Below are positions 37,691-45,478 of a DNA stretch of 64,000 nucleotides, piece by piece. The stretch covers positions 186,001 to 250,000 of the forward strand of contig BMTG01000010.1 in assembly GCA_014649555.1 (NCBI GenBank). The letters run 5' to 3'. Each line of letters begins with the position of its first letter. Positions within the stretch are counted from its first letter, which is position 1. A program made the translations under genes and the position numbers. A model generated the notes under the pieces. The model was not told the DNA's origin. It worked only from the letters and a program-made list of their open reading frames with translations, and did no database searches. Source of the stretch: Streptomyces globisporus. GTDB lineage: Bacteria > Actinomycetota > Actinomycetes > Streptomycetales > Streptomycetaceae.

Positions 37691-38856
37691 TGTTCCAAGC
37701 TCCGAGCGTTTTTCAGAGGGCCCCGCTCCCCCCGGCCACCCGGGAGTCGGAGCCCAGACACGCGCAGACGCTCACCGCTACCGCGCCCCGGCCCGCCCCC
37801 GGGACCAGCGCTCCGGGTGCCGCCGCTCCGGCGCCCGCGGCGGCGAAGAAGCGCGACCCTTACTTCGACAACGTGAAGTATCTGGCCATCGTCCTCGTCG
37901 CGGTGGCACACGCCTGGGAACCCGTGATGGACGGCAGCCGGGCCACCCGGGCGCTGTACATGATCGTGTACATGTTCCACATGCCGGCGTTCATCCTCAT
38001 CTCCGGCTATTTCTCCCGGTCGTTCGACATGACGGCGCCCAAGGTGAAGCGGCTGCTCACCTCGGTCGTGGTGCCGTACCTGGTGTTCGAGACGGCCTAT
38101 TCGCTCTTCAAGCGGTACGCGGACGATTCGCCCGACATGGCGATCAGCCTGGTGGACCCGTTCTTCCTGACCTGGTTCCTGATCGCCCTGTTCATCTGGC
38201 GGGTGACCACGCCGATCTGGCAGGCCATCCGCCATCCGCTGCCGGTGGCGCTCGCCATCGCCATGCTCGCCTCCGTCTCCCCCGACATCGGTGACGACCT
38301 CGATCTCCAGCGGGTGCTGCAGTTCCTGCCGTTCTTCGTGCTCGGCCTGCTGGTGAAGCCCGAACAGTTCCAGCTGGTCAGGCGGCGCGAGGTCCGGCTG
38401 CTGTCCCTGCCGCTGTTCGCCGGTGCGCTGCTCTTCGCGTACTGGGCCGCCCCGCGCATGCAACTCGGCTGGTTCTACCGCGCCAACAGCGCCCAGGAGA
38501 TGGGCGCCCCATGGTGGTCGGGCGCGGTGATGACGCTCGCGATGTTCGGCTGCGCCCTCGTGCTGACGGTCGGCTTCCTGGCCTGGGTGCCCGGCCGGGA
38601 GCGGTGGTTCACGGTGCTCGGCGCCGGCACGATCTGCGGCTATCTGCTGCACGGCTTCCTGATCAAGGGGGCCGAGTACGCGGGCCTGTTCGACCACTAC
38701 ACCTGGCTCTCCGACCCGGTCGGGCTGGTCGTCGTCTCGCTCGTGGCGGCGGTGGCCGTGACGCTCATGTGCGCCCCGCTGGTGGGCCGCGCGCTGAAAT
38801 GGGCCACCGAGCCGGAGATGAACTGGGCCTTCCGGAAGGTCTCCGCGCGGCGCTGA
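37690..38856 (+). CDS. Acyltransferase 3-family membrane protein (fucose O-acetylase-like)
   Basis: This 388-residue protein has a disordered Ala/Pro-rich start (1-55) and then a polytopic membrane domain of about ten helices. KKRDPYFDNVKYLAIVLVAVAHAWEPV carries the family's catalytic-type histidine in helix 1, MFHMPAFILISGYFSR is the second signature, and YLLHGFLIKGAEYAG lies near the end. Members O-acetylate polysaccharides or lipids from cytoplasmic acetyl donors. Substrate is unknown, and no glycan genes lie next to it. It ends in a terminator shared with the HD gene. Confidence 0.85.
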   Translation: MFQAPSVFQRAPLPPATRESEPRHAQTLTATAPRPAPGTSAPGAAAPAPAAAKKRDPYFDNVKYLAIVLVAVAHAWEPVMDGSRATRALYMIVYMFHMPAFILISGYFSRSFDMTAPKVKRLLTSVVVPYLVFETAYSLFKRYADDSPDMAISLVDPFFLTWFLIALFIWRVTTPIWQAIRHPLPVALAIAMLASVSPDIGDDLDLQRVLQFLPFFVLGLLVKPEQFQLVRRREVRLLSLPLFAGALLFAYWAAPRMQLGWFYRANSAQEMGAPWWSGAVMTLAMFGCALVLTVGFLAWVPGRERWFTVLGAGTICGYLLHGFLIKGAEYAGLFDHYTWLSDPVGLVVVSLVAAVAVTLMCAPLVGRALKWATEPEMNWAFRKVSARR

Positions 38857-38924
38857 GCCCCGCGGGACCGGCGCCTTCACCGCCCCGGTCGCCACCCTCC
38901 CCGCTGCTCTCCGCGCCACTTCCC

Positions 38925-38960
38925 CTGATCCACCCGCCGGCCCCGCCGCGGGTGGATCAG
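38925..38960. terminator. Bidirectional terminator
   Basis: CTGATCCACCCGC (38925-38937) pairs with GCGGGTGGATCAG (38948-38960) across a 10-nt loop. The right arm overlaps the stop codon of the convergent HD-domain gene. Confidence 0.75.
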
Positions 38961-39457
38961 TGCGTTCCCGGGTTGGCCGAATTCTTTCGGTCCGAGGGTG
39001 ATTCGCCGCCGACCAGCCCCAGCAGCCCTCGCACCTGCGCATACTTCGCCGTCAGCCGGGTACGGGTCGGCTCGTCCAGGACCGCCAGGCGGGCGGGATC
39101 CGCGTTGTGGGCGAGATCCGCCTCTTTGACGAGCAGCGCGCCCGGGGTGGCCAGGATCCGCGCGGTGTACGAGGACAGCCCCTCCCCCGGCCGCTTGGTC
39201 ACCGCCAGGACCATGTCCTTCACCGCCTGCGGCAGAGCCGCGGCCGCCAGCCATCCGGCGGAGAGCGCGTCGTCCTCGACCGCGTCGTGCAGCCAGGCCG
39301 CCGCGATCTGCCCGTCGTCGCCGCCACGTACCCGTACGCCTTCGGCCACCGCCGCGAGGTGTTCCACGTACGGGCGGCCCGCCTTGTCGGTCTGCCGCGC
39401 ATGGGCCGCGCGGGCGATGGCCTCCACCTCGGAGACGCTCAGATGCCGTCCAGTCAT
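38957..39457 (-). CDS. HD-domain protein (putative phosphohydrolase)
   Basis: The protein has 166 residues. The HD signature is AAAWLHDAVEDD near residue 55, with upstream KAGRPYVEHLAAVAEGV and downstream LLVKEADLAHNADPARL. This is the arrangement seen in the N-terminal hydrolase domain of RelA/SpoT-like proteins and their small standalone relatives, which bind a metal and hydrolyse nucleotide phosphates. No synthetase domain is present. The substrate is not known. It converges on the acyltransferase gene. Confidence 0.85.
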   Translation of the reverse strand: MTGRHLSVSEVEAIARAAHARQTDKAGRPYVEHLAAVAEGVRVRGGDDGQIAAAWLHDAVEDDALSAGWLAAAALPQAVKDMVLAVTKRPGEGLSSYTARILATPGALLVKEADLAHNADPARLAVLDEPTRTRLTAKYAQVRGLLGLVGGESPSDRKNSANPGTH

Positions 39458-39693
39458 GGGCCGACTCTACGGCCGTGCGCAGGGCCGGATCCGAACTCGC
39501 GGCACCGGTAACGGTGTTGACGAGACCTCTCGATCGGACCAAGCGGACAAATCTTGACAATCTGACGGATCCATAGTTGCAGGGTCAATCGTTCGGTAAA
39601 CTAATTACTGATGGATTCTTGATGCCCCCTTGACCAGCTCTTGACCGACCTCGAAGGACCAGGCTCATCGGACACGCAGACACCCTCCTCGCC

Positions 39694-40878
39694 ATGGGCG
39701 GCGCCTTCCTGGCCGCTGCCGTCCTCGCCCGCCTCGGCGGCCGTATCGGGCTGCCGACGATCCCCCTGTTCATCCTGGCCGGGATCCTCCTCGGCCCGCA
39801 CACCCCCGGATACACGCTCCTCTCCAACCCGCACGACCTGGAGATGCTCTCCGCGCTGGGACTCGTCCTCCTGCTCTTCTACCTGGGGCTCGAGTTCCAC
39901 ATGGACGACCTCAAGACGGGCGGCCGGAAGATGGCCATCGCGGGCGGGACGTATCTCGTCCTGAACGTCGGCGCCGGTCTGATATTCGGCTTCGCGCTGG
40001 GCTGGGGCACCTCGGAGGCCCTGGTCCTCGCCGGTGTCCTCGGTATCTCCTCGTCCGCGATCGTCACCAAGATCCTGGTGGACCTCGGGCGCATCGGTAA
40101 TCCGGAGACCCGTCCGATCCTCGGCATCATCGTCGTCGAGGACATCTTCCTTGCCCTGTATCTCGCCGCGCTCCAGCCGATCCTGTCCGGTGCGGACAGC
40201 CTCTCGGCGGCGCTGGTCGACGGCGGCAAGGCCTTCGGCTTCCTGCTGCTGCTCGCGCTGGCGGCCCGGTTCGGCACGAAGCTCATCGGCAAGCTGATGA
40301 ACACCAAGGACGACGAGCTCCTCGTCATCTCGTTCCTGGGTGTGGCCGTCTTCGTCGCCGGTGTCTCGGAGATGTTCGGCGTCGCCGACGCGATCGGCGC
40401 GTTCATGGTCGGCCTGATGCTCGGCTCCACCTCGTCGGGTGACCGCATCCTCAAGCTGGTCCACCCGCTGCGGGACGCCTTCGGCGCCATCTTCTTCTTC
40501 GCCTTCGGCCTCTCCATCGACCCCGGTGACCTGCCGAGCGTGCTGTGGCCGGTGGTGGCGGCCGTCGTGCTGACGCTCGCCATGAACATCGCGGCCGGGC
40601 TCGCGGCGGCGAAGGTGTACTCCTTCGGCGCCCAGGCCACGTCCAACATCGCCACCACGCTGGTGGCCCGCGGTGAGTTCGCGCTCATCCTGGCCACGAT
40701 GGCGGCGGCCGCCGGACTGGACGAGCGGCTCTCGCCGTTCATCGCCGGCTACGTCCTTCTGCTCGCCGTCCTCGCGCCGCTGGCCGCCGGACGCTCGCAC
40801 TGGCTGGCCCGCATCCTGCCGGGCGGCCGCAACAAGGACGACCACCAGGACCAGGAGCAGGTACCGGTGTCGGTCTGA
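39694..40878 (+). CDS. CPA2-family cation:proton antiporter (KefB-like)
   Basis: The protein has at least 394 residues and about twelve helices. Conserved blocks are IGLPTIPLFILAGILLGPHTPG, LLLFYLGLEFHMDDLK, GISSSAIVTKILVDLG and GVADAIGAFMVGLMLG, with FARGEFALIL-type sequence at VARGEFALILATMA. It exchanges K+ or Na+ for protons across the membrane. No RCK/TrkA domain is present. The listed ATG at 39694 has no ribosome-binding site. A good GAAGGA lies at 39653-39658, and the frame is open between (LIGHADTLLA), but no ATG, GTG or TTG occurs there; an ATC at 39667 has ideal spacing. The N-terminus is therefore uncertain. Confidence 0.88.
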   Translation: MGGAFLAAAVLARLGGRIGLPTIPLFILAGILLGPHTPGYTLLSNPHDLEMLSALGLVLLLFYLGLEFHMDDLKTGGRKMAIAGGTYLVLNVGAGLIFGFALGWGTSEALVLAGVLGISSSAIVTKILVDLGRIGNPETRPILGIIVVEDIFLALYLAALQPILSGADSLSAALVDGGKAFGFLLLLALAARFGTKLIGKLMNTKDDELLVISFLGVAVFVAGVSEMFGVADAIGAFMVGLMLGSTSSGDRILKLVHPLRDAFGAIFFFAFGLSIDPGDLPSVLWPVVAAVVLTLAMNIAAGLAAAKVYSFGAQATSNIATTLVARGEFALILATMAAAAGLDERLSPFIAGYVLLLAVLAPLAAGRSHWLARILPGGRNKDDHQDQEQVPVSV

Positions 40879-40902
40879 CCCGCACCGGCTGAGCACCACC
40901 GA

Positions 40903-40958
40903 ACGGCGGAGAGGCGCCCCGATACCCGGCCCCCGGGTGGCGGGCGCCTCTCCGCCGT
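40903..40958. terminator. Bidirectional terminator between antiporter and phosphatase
   Basis: A 17-bp perfect stem (40903-40919 with 40942-40958) has a 22-nt loop that itself holds ACCCGG/CCGGGT. It lies between two convergent stop codons. Confidence 0.85.
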
Positions 40959-41003
40959 CCGGGTCCGGCGACGGCTCCGGGGGCCGCCAGGCCCCTGGGA
41001 GGC

Positions 41004-42167
41004 TCAGGCCCGGCGGGAGAGCAGCAGCAGCGCCCGGTCGTCGTTGACGTCCTTGGCGCAGGCCTCGATCAGATGCCAGGCCGCGCCCTCGAAGCCGGTG
41101 GAGACATAGCGGTCGGCCTCGCCCGTCAGCCGGTCGATGCCCTCGGCGATGTCCCGGTCGGACGCCTCCACCAGACCGTCGGTGAAGAGCATCAGGACGT
41201 CGCCGGGCGCGAGCGAGCCCTTCACCGCGTCGAACTCGGCCCCGTCGTAGACGCCGAGCAGAGGTCCCTCCCCCGACTTCTCCTCCCACTGGCCGCTGCC
41301 CGCGTGCAGTTGGAGGGCGGGCGGATGGCCCGCGGAGTAGATCTCGTAGTCGCCCGACTCCAGGTCCAGCACCAGGTGGATGGAGGTGGCGAACCCCTCG
41401 TCCCAGTCCTGGCGCAGCAGATAGCCGTTGGCGGCGGGCAGGAAGGCGTGCGGGGCCAGCGAGCCGAGCAGCCCGCCGAAGGCGCCGGACAGCAACAGGG
41501 CCCGGGAGCCCGCGTCCATGCCCTTGCCGGAGACGTCGGTGAGGACGGCTTCCAGGGTGCGGCCCCCGTGGGTGCGGGCCGCGACGACGAAGTCCCCGGA
41601 GAACGACTGGCCGCCGGCCGGGCGCAGGGCCATCTCGCGGTGCCAGCCCTGGGGCAGCCGGGGCAGGGAGCTCTGGACCCGGATGCGCTCGCGCAGGTCG
41701 AAGAGCATCGTGCCGCCGCGCCGCCAGGGCACGCCGACCCGGGCCCGGAACTGGGCGAGGACCAGTCCGAAGAACCCGCAGGCGGCGACCACGAGCACGG
41801 TGCCCGGGGTGACCCGGGCGGGGCCGTCCAGATACGGGCCGAGGGTGAGCGCCTCGACGATCAGTGCGCCGGCGGCCGTCGCGTACAGGGCCAGCAGGCT
41901 GGAGGGGCGCAGCAGGAGCCCGCCCGCCACGATGGGCAGGGCGAGGGCGGCCGGGTCGATCCAGATCGGGCTGATGACGGTGGCGCCGGTGATGGCCGGG
42001 ATCGTCAGCAGCAGACCGGCCAGGGCGATCCAGTCGGAGCCGTCGCCGCGGAAGTAGTCGACCCCGGATTTGCGCAGCCCGATACGGGCCCGGTGCATCT
42101 TTCTGCGCCACCGGGCCCAGAAGTCGTCTGTTCCTCCGCTACGGGCCACTGCCGGGACCTTATCCAC
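41004..42167 (-). CDS. Membrane PP2C-type (SpoIIE) serine phosphatase
   Basis: This 387-residue protein starts at the GTG at 42167, seven bases behind GGAGG. Four or so helices occupy residues 35-145 (WIALAGLLLTIPAITGATVI, VLVVAACGFFGLVLAQF). The phosphatase domain follows: SGDFVVAARTHGGRTLEAVLTDVSGKGMDAG (metal-binding Asp residues), IYSAGHPPALQL, and LMLFTDGLVEAS near the end. Such phosphatases act on anti-anti-sigma factors in partner-switching circuits, which Streptomyces has in large numbers. No GAF, PAS or kinase domain is attached, so the input would come through the membrane part. Confidence 0.92.
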   Translation of the reverse strand: MDKVPAVARSGGTDDFWARWRRKMHRARIGLRKSGVDYFRGDGSDWIALAGLLLTIPAITGATVISPIWIDPAALALPIVAGGLLLRPSSLLALYATAAGALIVEALTLGPYLDGPARVTPGTVLVVAACGFFGLVLAQFRARVGVPWRRGGTMLFDLRERIRVQSSLPRLPQGWHREMALRPAGGQSFSGDFVVAARTHGGRTLEAVLTDVSGKGMDAGSRALLLSGAFGGLLGSLAPHAFLPAANGYLLRQDWDEGFATSIHLVLDLESGDYEIYSAGHPPALQLHAGSGQWEEKSGEGPLLGVYDGAEFDAVKGSLAPGDVLMLFTDGLVEASDRDIAEGIDRLTGEADRYVSTGFEGAAWHLIEACAKDVNDDRALLLLSRRA

Positions 42168-42257
42168 CCGGACGCCTCCGGTGCAGGGGGACCCCGGTGA
42201 CAATGCGCTCGAAATGGGGTCGTCCGCGCGTTCCCGTCCGTCTCCTTCGGGCGGATT

Positions 42258-43091
42258 TCAGCCTTTTCCGCCGTCGGAGGGGCCCGTGGGCTGGCACCGG
42301 GGGCACCAGAAGAGGTTGCGGGAGACCAGGTCCGCGGTGCGGATCTCCGTACCGCAGATGTGGCAGGGCAGGTTCGCGCGCCGGTAGACGTAGACCTCGC
42401 CGCCGTGGTCGTCCTTGCGGGGCGGGCGGCCCATGGCCTCGGGGAGGTGTTCGGGGCGGACGGTGTCGATGCGGTTGTTGCGGACGCCTTCGCGCATCAG
42501 CTCCACCAGGTCCGCCCAGATCGTGTCCCACTCGGCGCGGGTGAGATCGCGGCCCGTGCGGTACGGGTCGATGCCGTGGCGGAAGAGGACCTCGGCGCGG
42601 TAGACGTTGCCGACGCCCGCGATGACCTTCTGGTCCATCAGCAGGGCGGCGATGGTGGTCCGGCTGCGGGAGATGCGCTGCCAGGCCCGCTCCCCGTCCT
42701 CGTCGCCGCGCAGCGGGTCCGGGCCCAGGCGCTCGTGTATCGCGCGCTTCTCGGGGTCGGTGATCAGGGCGCAGGTGGTGGGGCCGCGCAGATCCGCGTG
42801 GTGGCCGGCGTTGACCAGGCGGAGGCGGACGGTGTCGGTGGGCGGCGGGGGCGGGGCCGCGCCGAAGCCGAGCTTGCCGAAGAGGCCGAGGTGGATGTGG
42901 ACCCAGCCGGTGTCACCGAAGCCGAGGAAGAGGTGTTTGCCGTGGGCGTCGGTGGCGGTGAGGGTGTGCCCGTCGAGCAGGGCCGCGCTGTCGGAGAACT
43001 TCCCCTGCGGGCTGCTCACCCGGACCGGCGCGCCCGCGAAGCGTTCGGCGTGGTCGTCGGCGAGACGGCGGATGGTGTGTCCCTCGGGCAC
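42258..43091 (-). CDS. Fpg/Nei-family DNA glycosylase (endonuclease VIII-like)
   Basis: This 277-residue protein starts at the GTG at 43091, behind AGGAG, so the mature N-terminus is PEGHTIRR. Pro1 is the Schiff-base nucleophile and Glu2 the acid. The H2TH helix region has QKVIAGVGNVYRAEVLFRHGIDP, and the C-terminal zinc finger is CHICGTEIRTADLVSRNLFWCPRC. The enzyme removes oxidised pyrimidines and cleaves abasic sites. PEGHTI is the Nei rather than the Fpg (MutM) pattern, and the gene resembles the Nei1/Nei2 group of actinobacteria. It follows rpiB in the same direction. Confidence 0.93.
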   Translation of the reverse strand: MPEGHTIRRLADDHAERFAGAPVRVSSPQGKFSDSAALLDGHTLTATDAHGKHLFLGFGDTGWVHIHLGLFGKLGFGAAPPPPPTDTVRLRLVNAGHHADLRGPTTCALITDPEKRAIHERLGPDPLRGDEDGERAWQRISRSRTTIAALLMDQKVIAGVGNVYRAEVLFRHGIDPYRTGRDLTRAEWDTIWADLVELMREGVRNNRIDTVRPEHLPEAMGRPPRKDDHGGEVYVYRRANLPCHICGTEIRTADLVSRNLFWCPRCQPTGPSDGGKG

Positions 43092-43135
43092 GGCGGGGCT
43101 CCTGCGACTGCGACAAGGACGGGCGGCGGCATGGC

Positions 43136-43166
43136 CGTGCCGCCGGGTCCGGGACCCGGCGGCACG
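43136..43166 (-). terminator. Terminator of rpiB
   Basis: CGTGCCGCCGGGTCC (43136-43150) is the exact complement of 43152-43166 around one central G, 20 bp after the rpiB stop. Confidence 0.75.
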
Positions 43167-43186
43167 CGAGGAGTGGGAGCGGGGGG

Positions 43187-43675
43187 TCAGCCCTGCTGGG
43201 GGTGGTGGGCCGGGATCGGGGGGAGCTCGCCGCTGTTCTCGTACGCCGAGAGCATCTCGATGCGGCGCGTGTGGCGCTCCTCGTTCGAGTACGGCGTGGA
43301 GAGGAAGATCTCGACGAACTTCGTGGACTCCTCGACCGTGTGCATCCGGCCGCCGATCGCGACGACGTTGGCGTCGTTGTGCTCGCGGCCCAGCGCGGCG
43401 GTCTGCTCGCTCCAGGCCAGTGCGGCGCGGACGCCCTTGACCTTGTTGGCGGCGATCTGCTCGCCGTTGCCGGAGCCGCCGATCACGATGCCGAGGCTCT
43501 CCGGATCGGCGGCTGTCTTCTCGGCGGCCCGCAGGCAGAACGGCGGGTAGTCGTCCTGGGCGTCGTAGATGTGGGGGCCGCAGTCGACGGCCTCGTGGCC
43601 GTGGGCGCCGAGCCACTCGACGAGGTGGTTCTTGAGTTCGTAGCCGGCATGGTCGGATCCGAGGTACACGCGCAT
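43187..43675 (-). CDS. rpiB: Ribose-5-phosphate isomerase B
   Basis: This 162-residue enzyme interconverts ribose 5-phosphate and ribulose 5-phosphate. The N-terminal MRVYLGSDHAGYELKNHLVEWL is the family signature. The anion-binding loop is GIVIGGSGNGEQIAANKVKGVRAAL. Where many RpiB proteins have a catalytic cysteine (CGSG), this one has GGSGNGE, the mycobacterial type in which a glutamate serves as base. The histidines HTVEESTKF and EERHTRRI near the end are also typical. The intact length supports full function. Confidence 0.95.
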   Translation of the reverse strand: MRVYLGSDHAGYELKNHLVEWLGAHGHEAVDCGPHIYDAQDDYPPFCLRAAEKTAADPESLGIVIGGSGNGEQIAANKVKGVRAALAWSEQTAALGREHNDANVVAIGGRMHTVEESTKFVEIFLSTPYSNEERHTRRIEMLSAYENSGELPPIPAHHPQQG

Positions 43676-43936
43676 GGTGCGAAGTGTGGCACGAACTTCG
43701 CGGGGTAGCCGTCAGCGGGGTCGAAAGGCTCGATTCGATGTTTCGCAGGTGCGGACCCGCTTTTGTGTGGCGAACACCACTTGGGCAACGAATCGGCAAA
43801 CGATCCGAAAGAGGGGGTTCCCCTTCCGCCTTGAATCGGGCTTGAATGCGTGGCCTTGTCTTCGCCCACCCCACGGGCACGATCCGACGGCGGAGCAGGG
43901 CACACCCTCATGCTCGAAAAGGTAAGGAATCCCCCC

Positions 43937-45370
43937 ATGACGTCGCAGACGACGCTGGCGAAGCCGGGCCAGGATCCCGGTGAGCCGGACCGGCCGGACT
44001 CGTCGGGCGGGCTTCAGGCAGGCCTGAAGAACCGCCACCTCTCGATGATCGCGATCGGCGGCGTGATCGGCGCCGGGCTCTTCGTGGGATCGAGCGCGGG
44101 CATCGCGGCCGCCGGTCCGGCGATCCTGATCTCGTACGCGATGGTCGGCCTGATGGTCGTCCTCGTGATGCGGATGCTCGGCGAGATGGCCGCCGCCCGC
44201 CCGAGCTCCGGCTCCTTCTCCGCCTACGCCGACCAGGCGCTGGGCCGGTGGGCCGGTTTCTCCATCGGCTGGCTGTACTGGTTCTTCTGGGTCGTGGTGC
44301 TCGCCGTCGAGGCGACGGCGGGCGCGGCGATCCTGGAGAACTGGATCCCGGGCGTGCCCCAGTGGGCCTGGGCGCTGATCGTGATGGTCGTGCTGACCGC
44401 CACCAACCTGATCTCGGTGGGCAGTTACGGCGAGTTCGAGTTCTGGTTCGCCGGGATCAAGGTCGTGGCGATCGCCGCGTTCGTGGTCGTCGGTTTCCTC
44501 GCCGTCTTCGGGTTCCTCCCCGGTTCGGACAACCCGGGGTCGGGTCTGGCCCATCTGACGGACAACGGCGGGTTCTTCCCCGAGGGGCCGGGCGCGATCC
44601 TGACCGGTGTGCTGATGGTCGTCTTCTCGTTCATGGGCAGTGAGATCGTGACGCTGGCCGCGGGCGAGTCCTCCGACCCGCAGCGCGCGGTGTCGAAGGC
44701 CACCAACAGCGTGATCTGGCGTATCGCCGTCTTCTACCTCGGCTCGATCTTCGTCGTGCTGACGCTGCTGCCGTGGAACGACCCGTCGATCCAGGAGAAG
44801 GGCAGCTATGTGGCCGCCCTCGACTCGATCGGGATCCCGCAGGCGGGCAACGTCATGGACTTCATCGTGCTGACGGCCGTGCTGTCCTGCCTCAACTCCG
44901 GCCTGTACACGGCCTCCCGGATGGCGTTCTCGCTCGGCGAGCGGGGCGACGCGCCGAAGTCCTTCGCCAAGGTCAACCGGCGCGGTGTGCCGCAGGCGGC
45001 GATCCTGTCCTCGGTCGTCTTCGGCTTCGTGGCGGTGTTCTTCAACTACCAGTGGCCGGACACGGTGTTCCAGTTCCTGCTGAACTCCTCCGGCGCGGTC
45101 GCGCTCTTCGTGTGGCTGGTCATCTGCTTCACCCAGCTGCGGATGCGCGGGATCATCCTCCGCGAGACCCCGGGCAAGCTGGTCGTACGGATGTGGCTCT
45201 TCCCGTACCTCACCTGGGCGACGATCGCGGCGATCTCCTTCATCCTGGTCTACATGCTGACCGACGACACCGCCCGCGAACAGGTCGTGCTGTCGCTGCT
45301 GGTCGCGGCTCTGGTGGTGGGCATCTCGCTGGTCCGGGAGATGCGCAACCGCAAGGCCGTCGCGAAGTAG
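43937..45370 (+). CDS. APC-superfamily amino-acid permease (first of three)
   Basis: This 477-residue protein has twelve helices. The family signature is HLSMIAIGGVIGAGLFVGSSAGIAAAGPAI (helix 1), with VMRMLGEMAAARPSSGSFSAYA and NLISVGSYGEFEFWFAGIKVVAI following, as in the GABA/aromatic/D-serine-alanine group. It imports an amino acid with protons. The ATG at 43937 is chosen because AAGGA lies nine bases upstream; an upstream ATG at 43910 has a poorer site. It diverges from rpiB with a 261-bp gap. It is about half identical by eye to the two permeases at 47655 and 49252. Confidence 0.93.
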   Translation: MTSQTTLAKPGQDPGEPDRPDSSGGLQAGLKNRHLSMIAIGGVIGAGLFVGSSAGIAAAGPAILISYAMVGLMVVLVMRMLGEMAAARPSSGSFSAYADQALGRWAGFSIGWLYWFFWVVVLAVEATAGAAILENWIPGVPQWAWALIVMVVLTATNLISVGSYGEFEFWFAGIKVVAIAAFVVVGFLAVFGFLPGSDNPGSGLAHLTDNGGFFPEGPGAILTGVLMVVFSFMGSEIVTLAAGESSDPQRAVSKATNSVIWRIAVFYLGSIFVVLTLLPWNDPSIQEKGSYVAALDSIGIPQAGNVMDFIVLTAVLSCLNSGLYTASRMAFSLGERGDAPKSFAKVNRRGVPQAAILSSVVFGFVAVFFNYQWPDTVFQFLLNSSGAVALFVWLVICFTQLRMRGIILRETPGKLVVRMWLFPYLTWATIAAISFILVYMLTDDTAREQVVLSLLVAALVVGISLVREMRNRKAVAK

Positions 45371-45396
45371 CACCAGAGATCCGTACCCGCATGATC

Positions 45397-45423
45397 GATA
45401 CCTGACGAAGGGTGTCAGGTATC
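45397..45423. promoter_or_regulatory. 20-bp perfect inverted repeat (operator candidate)
   Basis: GATACCTGAC (45397-45406) and GTCAGGTATC (45414-45423) are perfect inverse complements with a 7-bp spacer. The repeat lies between the permease stop and the FAD oxidoreductase start, 56 bp before the latter. It is AT-richer than its surroundings and has no U-tract, so a repressor site (TetR- or GntR-like size) is more likely than a terminator. Confidence 0.55.
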
Positions 45424-45478
45424 CCGGGGAGGCTCTTCTTCGTACCGCAGAACGCGAGCGAAGGAGAGCCTCCCCCTC

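Noticed and set aside
39601-42111. Long minus-strand frame under the antiporter and phosphatase
   Set aside because: Its first part is an out-of-frame shadow of the phosphatase gene and the rest is the antiporter antisense. The real phosphatase frame has PP2C motifs and a GGAGG-preceded start.
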